DNA from: Candidatus Latescibacterota bacterium
Lineage (GTDB): Bacteria > Latescibacterota > UBA2968
Length of the DNA stretch: 64,000 nucleotides
Reading direction: 5' to 3'
Assembly (NCBI GenBank): GCA_022823725.1
Contig: JAJEHL010000049.1
Location: 310,001-374,000, forward strand
The notes beneath the pieces are model-generated. The model searched no databases and was not told the origin of the DNA. It saw nothing but the letters and a program-made list of their open reading frames with translations. This document shows, piece by piece, positions 59,088 through 64,000 of this stretch (position 1 is its first letter; every line of letters begins with the position of its first letter). Both the position numbers and the translations under genes were made by a program.

Positions 59088-60404
59088 CTATTTCTGCGGT
59101 TTGTCGTTTTGCATTTGTGTCTCTTCAACATGTTCTGGGCCATCCTGTGAAGGCTCTCCGCGTTTGGTAATTTTTACTCGTGTAATGCGTTGTCCTACGA
59201 CCTGGAGGATTTCGATAAATAGATTTCCGTGTTCTAAGTTTTCATCTATCTGAGGTACGTGTCCAAGCACGTTGTATATAAATCCTCCGAGCGTTTCGTA
59301 ACCGTTTTGTGGCAGTTCGACGTTGAGCACAATATTGAGGTCTTCAATGTCAATGCGCGCATCTGCGACGAGTATTTTGCCCTCCTCGCGCCATTCAAAA
59401 AGCGGTTCTTCATCGTCGTATTCATCTTGAATCTCACCGACAATTTCTTCGATAATATCTTCCATTGTAATGAGGCCAGACGTGCCACCATATTCTCCGA
59501 CAACAATCGCCATGTGTACTTTTTCGCGCTTGAATTCGGCCATTAGATCAGCGAGTGTCTTATTTTCCGGCACAAAGTATGGCGTACGCATGATCTCCGG
59601 AATAGACCACGGCTGATTGGTCGCCAGATTGAGCACAATATCTTTGACATAGACGACGCCCTTGATGTTGTCGATTCGTTCTTCATAGATGGGGATTCGC
59701 GAGTGCCAGGATTGCTGGATCAGTTCGAGAAGCTCCTTGGGCGTGGCCGTTATTTCGGCAGAAATTATATCTATGCGCGGGATCATCACCTCTTTGACCG
59801 TTGTTTCATCAAATTCAAAGATGCCCTCAATCATTTCTCTTTCTTCTGCTTCGATTGTGCCTTCTTCTGTTTCCGACTCAACGATATTTCTCAATTCTTC
59901 TTCTTTTAGTGCTCGGCTATCGTCTTCGCTCAAGAAAACAGTTTGCGCTTTTAGCAACAAGAGTGTGGGAAGGACAAGAATAAAGTAAAAGGGCAAAAAA
60001 CATAACGGCAAAAAGGGCAGCGGACGGTCTGATCCCTCTTCCCTTCGGTAGGGGGGAACGATGCTGCGTATGACCAGGGCGATAAATACATAAAGTGCGA
60101 TGAGCAATGCCGCACTGGGATATAGCCAGAAACCTGGTTTTAACGTCTGAAAAAAAATGGATAGCAGTGCCAGAGCGCCTATAGATATGGCGATTGTCTG
60201 ACCGAGCAAAACCATTTGTGACACAAAATCGCGGGAGCGATAGAGCCAGAGGTAAAGCCCTGCACGTCCTATTTTTTCTTCGTGCAGGCGTTCGAGAGTT
60301 GTGCGCGAAACAACAATTGATCCGAGCCTGGAGAAAGCTGCTGTCAGGAGAATAGAAGCGACGGTTATAAAGATTGCTGGCCAAGGATCGTCCAAAAAAA
60401 TCAC
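59088..60404 (-). CDS. CNNM/CorC/HlyC-family transporter-like protein
   Basis: The 438-residue protein has an N-terminal DUF21 membrane domain (about residues 1-140). Two CBS domains follow, including EVMIPRIDIISAE near residue 205 and the YGGTSGLITMEDIIEEIVGE segment near 310. A CorC/HlyC domain ends it. Family members affect magnesium or cobalt export; hemolysin naming is historical. It is the last gene of the PhoH-HD-YbeY-CorC cluster. A GTG start at 60404 sits very close to its AAGGAG; an in-frame TTG three codons on is possible. Confidence 0.9.
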   Translation of the reverse strand: MIFLDDPWPAIFITVASILLTAAFSRLGSIVVSRTTLERLHEEKIGRAGLYLWLYRSRDFVSQMVLLGQTIAISIGALALLSIFFQTLKPGFWLYPSAALLIALYVFIALVIRSIVPPYRREEGSDRPLPFLPLCFLPFYFILVLPTLLLLKAQTVFLSEDDSRALKEEELRNIVESETEEGTIEAEEREMIEGIFEFDETTVKEVMIPRIDIISAEITATPKELLELIQQSWHSRIPIYEERIDNIKGVVYVKDIVLNLATNQPWSIPEIMRTPYFVPENKTLADLMAEFKREKVHMAIVVGEYGGTSGLITMEDIIEEIVGEIQDEYDDEEPLFEWREEGKILVADARIDIEDLNIVLNVELPQNGYETLGGFIYNVLGHVPQIDENLEHGNLFIEILQVVGQRITRVKITKRGEPSQDGPEHVEETQMQNDKPQK

Positions 60405-60439
60405 ACTCCTTTCGGGAGAAGAATTGTTTGTAGCAAGGG

Positions 60440-60865
60440 TTATCCCATCAAGGTCAGGTATTTTTTTTCTTCTTTTTGCATTTGCGTGTACCCCTCGGGG
60501 GTATCGTGTTCAAATCCCAGCAAATGCAGGGTCCCATGCACTGTCAGATGAGTTATTTCTGTCTGTAGGGATCGGTTATGCGTTTTTGCTTGCTGTCGTG
60601 CGCGATCTACTGAAATGTATATCTCTCCACAATAATGCGCTTCTGGATGGATCGCATCGGAAAGCTCAAATGAAAGAACGTCAGTCGTTTTGTCTATGTT
60701 CCGGTATTTTTTGTTGAGTTGTCGGATATGGGCGTCATGGGTTAGAACGCACGAAATGGGAAGATGCACCTCGTTGTCTGAAAGAAGTCGTTTCACTACA
60801 GCTTCTAATTGAGGGATATCCAGATCGCAGACATCGACCAAAGTTGTGATTTCCAGTGTATTCAT
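60440..60865 (-). CDS. ybeY: Endoribonuclease YbeY
   Basis: From the ATG at 60865 the protein has about 141 residues, a normal YbeY length. The zinc motif HGTLHLLGFEHD is near the C-terminus. It processes 16S rRNA and takes part in ribosome quality control. The ATG overlaps the upstream HD gene stop by 4 bases (ATGA); the longer frame would run into that gene. Confidence 0.93.
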   Translation of the reverse strand: MNTLEITTLVDVCDLDIPQLEAVVKRLLSDNEVHLPISCVLTHDAHIRQLNKKYRNIDKTTDVLSFELSDAIHPEAHYCGEIYISVDRARQQAKTHNRSLQTEITHLTVHGTLHLLGFEHDTPEGYTQMQKEEKKYLTLMG

Positions 60866-63117
60866 CCGCTCGCGCTTTGGCGTTCTTGTTGTTGTACTTG
60901 CCAGGGATAGGGGACTCGGTGGTGGTGCGAAGCCTGCAAGACGGGTAAAAAGGCTTCCTGAATTCGGGTCAGGTCGCGCAATGTAAGATCGCATTCATCC
61001 AGTTCCCCAGCATCATAACGGCCTTTGACAATTGTATGGACGAGTTCTCTAATTTCGTCTGGATCATTGTTGGGCAGAGACCGCGTCGCAGATTCAACAG
61101 CGTCTGCGAGGTTAATAATGCCCGCTTCTTTGGTCTGGGGTTTGGGACCAGGATAGTGGAAGTCGGCATCGCGGACTGCCTGTTCGTCTGTGAGTTGTGC
61201 CTGATGCTTAAACGAAGTCATTTCCGAAGTCCCATGGTGCTGAGGGATGAGATCAATAATCGCGAGGGGTAGTCCTTCTTCTTTTGCCAATTCGATCCCG
61301 TCCCTGACATGAGAGATGAGAATCAGGGCACTTATTTGAGGTTGTAACTCATCGTGAGGATTCACGCCGTGCTGATTTTCTATAAAATAGTGTGGGCGTC
61401 TCATCTTCCCAATATCGTGGTAATAGCACCCAACGCGCGCGAGCAAGGGGTCTGCACCTATTGCGACCGCGGCTTCTTCCGAGATATTGGCCATATTTAT
61501 GCTGTGACTAAAGGTGCCAGGAGCACGAATGGCCAAATTGCGCAACAGCGGGCGATTTAAGTCTGCCAATTCGAGCAATGTCATTGATGTTACGACATTG
61601 AAAACACTTTCGAATACAGGCAGTAATCCAATGGTGAGGATTAAGGAACCACAGGCAGACAAGATGCCCCAGAATAAATCTTCGCGTATTTCCGTGAGAA
61701 ACTCGGTGGTGTTGGCATAAGAAAAAAGGAGTCCAACTGTGGAGGTAATTGTCAAGGCATAAGCGGCAATCAGATACAGACCCGGACGGTAAAAATCTCT
61801 GCGATGGCGCACCTGATGTACCGAAAATGCGCCAATAATGCCTGTGGTGAGAAAGATGATCCCGTATTGGAGTTCGCCGAGTATGCTGGCACAAAGCGTT
61901 GTAACGACAAGGGTGATCACCATGCCGATGACGGCATCAAAGAGCACGGTTGCCAGCATTGCAGATAGTGCGACGGGGACGAGAAACGGCGATATGGCCT
62001 GACTTTGGGCGGCGTAATCAGCCACGGCTGTAGGGATTAAAATAATGATGCCAAACAGTACGATGTTTTTGGACGGGCGATAAAGGTCAGGACGATAAAA
62101 TTTTAGAAATGCAAAAAATATGATTAGCGTCAACGCGCAAAGTGATAGTCCAGCGCCTCGTTGAATGAGGTCAATGAATGGGTCTTGCTGGCGGCGTTGG
62201 TTGATATGTTCTGCCAGCGACCTGAGTTTATCTACGGCCTCAGATGTTACGCGGTCGTGTTTGTCAATAATGCGCTCGCCTTTGAGGACTGTCCCGGGCT
62301 TGGCGCGTTGGACATTGCTGGCTGCTTCATCTCTGCGCCTCTGCGTTTCGGTAGCGTCATAGGCAATGTTGGGGGATAGATAGGCCAGGACCAGTTCACT
62401 ACCCGCTCTCATTTCCATAGCGCTCGCTTTTGGCACTTGTTGTTCTATGGTTTGTTGAAGTCCCGAAGTAAAATTTTCTATATCGACCAGTTCTTCAAGG
62501 CTAATTTGGCGTTCTGAGCCATTGTTGAGTAGTATAACCTCTGCGTACCCTTCTTCGACGGTATTTATTTCCTGGTCGAGAATTCCGTTCTGATAAGTGC
62601 TTTGAAGAATTTTCTCGACTGCGGTGGTCAATTTACTGTGGCTGGATGATCGTCTCCGGGATACGGGTATGAGATATCTCAGAGTGGATTCCGACAGAGG
62701 GCTAATCTCTGGGTGTGAAAGCCGCAACTCGTGTGAGAGAGATTCGCTTAGCCGGGAGCCTGTGTGCTTTTTTGTGTCGTTGAGAAATGTTTTAAATGCA
62801 TCCAGTTTACTTTTCTCCACTGTGCTGTCATAGCGCAAAACCGGCAAAATTTGGAGGCGAGCTTCTGCGACTTCATTCTGGTATTCTTCCTCACTTTTAT
62901 ACACGGTGAAAGATTCGGATGCAATGACTTCATCTGGCGCAATCGCGCCTTCGCGGAAGGCACTGTACTCGTACTGCTGTTGCGTGGGAAATAAGACGGT
63001 TAGTACGCCTAAGAGGGCGAGCATCAATGCAATGCGAAAGGCTTGCTTTCCTCGCTGTTTCCACTGTTGTTTTGTCCGGCGCGTGCGTTCGCGCTGACGT
63101 TTTCTAAAGAACATCAT
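60862..63117 (-). CDS. 7TM receptor-HD phosphodiesterase (PgpH-like)
   Basis: The 751-residue protein has one N-terminal helix, an extracytoplasmic domain of about 280 residues, about seven helices (305-500) and a cytoplasmic HD domain with RVGCYYHDIGKMRRPHYF near residue 565. PgpH-type proteins hydrolyse cyclic di-AMP. It lies 4 bases into the PhoH gene (ATGA) and overlaps ybeY. The cluster order is conserved in many bacteria. Confidence 0.9.
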   Translation of the reverse strand: MMFFRKRQRERTRRTKQQWKQRGKQAFRIALMLALLGVLTVLFPTQQQYEYSAFREGAIAPDEVIASESFTVYKSEEEYQNEVAEARLQILPVLRYDSTVEKSKLDAFKTFLNDTKKHTGSRLSESLSHELRLSHPEISPLSESTLRYLIPVSRRRSSSHSKLTTAVEKILQSTYQNGILDQEINTVEEGYAEVILLNNGSERQISLEELVDIENFTSGLQQTIEQQVPKASAMEMRAGSELVLAYLSPNIAYDATETQRRRDEAASNVQRAKPGTVLKGERIIDKHDRVTSEAVDKLRSLAEHINQRRQQDPFIDLIQRGAGLSLCALTLIIFFAFLKFYRPDLYRPSKNIVLFGIIILIPTAVADYAAQSQAISPFLVPVALSAMLATVLFDAVIGMVITLVVTTLCASILGELQYGIIFLTTGIIGAFSVHQVRHRRDFYRPGLYLIAAYALTITSTVGLLFSYANTTEFLTEIREDLFWGILSACGSLILTIGLLPVFESVFNVVTSMTLLELADLNRPLLRNLAIRAPGTFSHSINMANISEEAAVAIGADPLLARVGCYYHDIGKMRRPHYFIENQHGVNPHDELQPQISALILISHVRDGIELAKEEGLPLAIIDLIPQHHGTSEMTSFKHQAQLTDEQAVRDADFHYPGPKPQTKEAGIINLADAVESATRSLPNNDPDEIRELVHTIVKGRYDAGELDECDLTLRDLTRIQEAFLPVLQASHHHRVPYPWQVQQQERQSASG

Positions 63118-64000
63118 GGTTTTGGCAGGGCCTCTTCTACGTCTGGTTCACTGGAATGTTCGCTTTGTTCATAGGCTGTTATGATTTGTTGGACCAATGC
63201 GTGTCGTACGACATCTTTTTCTGAAAAACTGACAAATTTGATGGCTTCTATATGAGACAGGATGTGTTGGACGTGTATAAGTCCAGACTGAATACCCGGT
63301 GGCAGGTCTATTTGTGTTATATCACCCGTAATCACGGCCTTGGCATTGTTGCCCAGGCGGGTAAGAAACATCTTCATCTGGTTGACGGTGGTATTCTGAG
63401 CTTCGTCGAGAATGACAAAAGCGTTATTCAGGGTGCGTCCTCTCATAAATGCAAGCGGTGCAATTTCAAGTGTGCGCATTTCCATAAGGTGTTGCAATTG
63501 TGTATCGGGTAACATGTCGCGCAGTGCATCGTAGAGAGGGCGCAAATAGGGATCGACTTTATCCTGTATATCTCCCGGAAGAAATCCCAGAGTCTCACCA
63601 GCTTCCACGGCTGGCCGTGTCAGAATAATTCTGGAGATGTGTTTGTTTTTTAGTGCAGCAACAGCCGCTGCGACTGCCAGATAAGTTTTGCCCGTGCCCG
63701 CAGGCCCAATGCCAAAAACAATGTCGTGGTTTTCTATCGCTGCCGAGTAAGTGACCTGAGTCCGTGAGCGGGGGCGAATGAGAATTTTGGGTGTTGATAG
63801 AATGGGTTTTGCATATTCGCCAATTTCAGATTCACAATTTTCCGGCGGTGGCGCAAGCAGGTGCAGAGGGTCAAACTGATCGCCACGCCGAAGGCACGAA
63901 ATCATTTCTTCTAATAGACCAGAGACGTGTTGCACTTTGTGTGGTGGCCCCTGGACATTTAGCTGATCACCGCGGGCGGTTAAACGCACGCCATAGCGGT
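63114..64000 (-). CDS. PhoH-like ATPase, 5' partial
   Basis: The frame continues past the window edge (RYGVRLTARG at the edge), so the start is not visible. The P-loop GPAGTGKTY and Walker B VILDEAQN are present, and the SRTQVTYSAAIENHDIVFGI segment precedes the core. PhoH proteins are RNA-associated ATPases, often encoded with ybeY. It is the first gene seen of this cluster on the minus strand. Confidence 0.92.
   Translation of the reverse strand, partial: RYGVRLTARGDQLNVQGPPHKVQHVSGLLEEMISCLRRGDQFDPLHLLAPPPENCESEIGEYAKPILSTPKILIRPRSRTQVTYSAAIENHDIVFGIGPAGTGKTYLAVAAAVAALKNKHISRIILTRPAVEAGETLGFLPGDIQDKVDPYLRPLYDALRDMLPDTQLQHLMEMRTLEIAPLAFMRGRTLNNAFVILDEAQNTTVNQMKMFLTRLGNNAKAVITGDITQIDLPPGIQSGLIHVQHILSHIEAIKFVSFSEKDVVRHALVQQIITAYEQSEHSSEPDVEEALPKP

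Noticed and set aside
60866-60994. A 43-residue extension of YbeY.
   Set aside because: It lies within the upstream HD gene, while the ATG at 60865 gives the standard length and an ATGA overlap.

Overview
This 64 kb window most resembles a chromosomal piece of an uncultured Gram-negative bacterium of the FCB/Latescibacterota–Poribacteria–Planctomycetes type. That is an inference from gene content. Supporting genes are CRTAC1/ASPIC-UnbV and FG-GAP propeller proteins, a DUF6785-type membrane protein, paired arylsulfatases, a phytanoyl-CoA dioxygenase, a BNR-4 protein, a secreted protein with 'GFxDFLLFAxxFGK' EF-hand repeats, bactofilin and an outer-membrane barrel. No rRNA or other marker fixes the taxonomy.

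Layout. (1) 1-16.1 kb is a long plus-strand run: TPR-thioredoxin protein (partial), DUF6785 membrane protein, FG-GAP protein, two CRTAC1 proteins, an RnfD/NqrB-like membrane protein, a TauE/SafE permease, a CDP-alcohol phosphatidyltransferase, a glycosyltransferase, aldo/keto reductase, Gfo/Idh/MocA oxidoreductase and amidase. Most neighbours overlap or abut. (2) 16.2-18.3 kb, minus: a LecA-like lectin domain coupled to an ABC permease and a lipoprotein binding protein, with no ATPase. (3) 18.4-26.1 kb: bactofilin with its own promoter and terminator, then minus-strand RND pump, DUF1854 protein, its ABC exporter partner and a DUF1992 protein. (4) 26.2-38 kb: sugar and acid catabolism. Genes are an enolase-superfamily dehydratase, a sodium:solute symporter, an iron-dependent alcohol dehydrogenase, a periplasmic thioredoxin, a ribose-type ABC importer operon (SDR, binding protein, metalloprotease, ATPase, permease) and PhyH. 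(5) 38-38.45 kb: two decayed RhuM-family fragments. (6) 38.5-50.2 kb, minus: two sulfatases, M48 protease with a propeller/DUF898 partner, a DHDPS-like aldolase, BNR-4 protein, M23 peptidase and HD hydrolase, then a TetR regulator. (7) 51.2-56.4 kb: tRNA-Arg and tRNA-His, an alkaline-phosphatase-superfamily protein coupled to a tetraheme cytochrome, NrdR, an outer-membrane protein, and a methyltransferase/XRE pair. (8) 56.4-59.0 kb: an accessory scar. It holds a retropepsin-like protease with a small partner, an IS3-family remnant, and the 3' end of a serine recombinase that runs into tRNA-fMet. (9) 59.1-64 kb, minus: the conserved PhoH - 7TMR-HD - YbeY - CorC/HlyC cluster.

The metabolic genes fit a scavenger of sulfated or acidic polysaccharides. 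Sulfatases and a possible lyase release sugars, ABC and SSS transporters import them, and the dehydratase, dehydrogenases, aldolase-like protein and oxidoreductases process the products. The least described parts are the CRTAC1/RnfD-like/TauE cluster, the lectin-permease pair, the propeller/DUF898/M48 pair and the AlkP/tetraheme-cytochrome pair. Several intergenic repeat families and two candidate operator arrays are also present.
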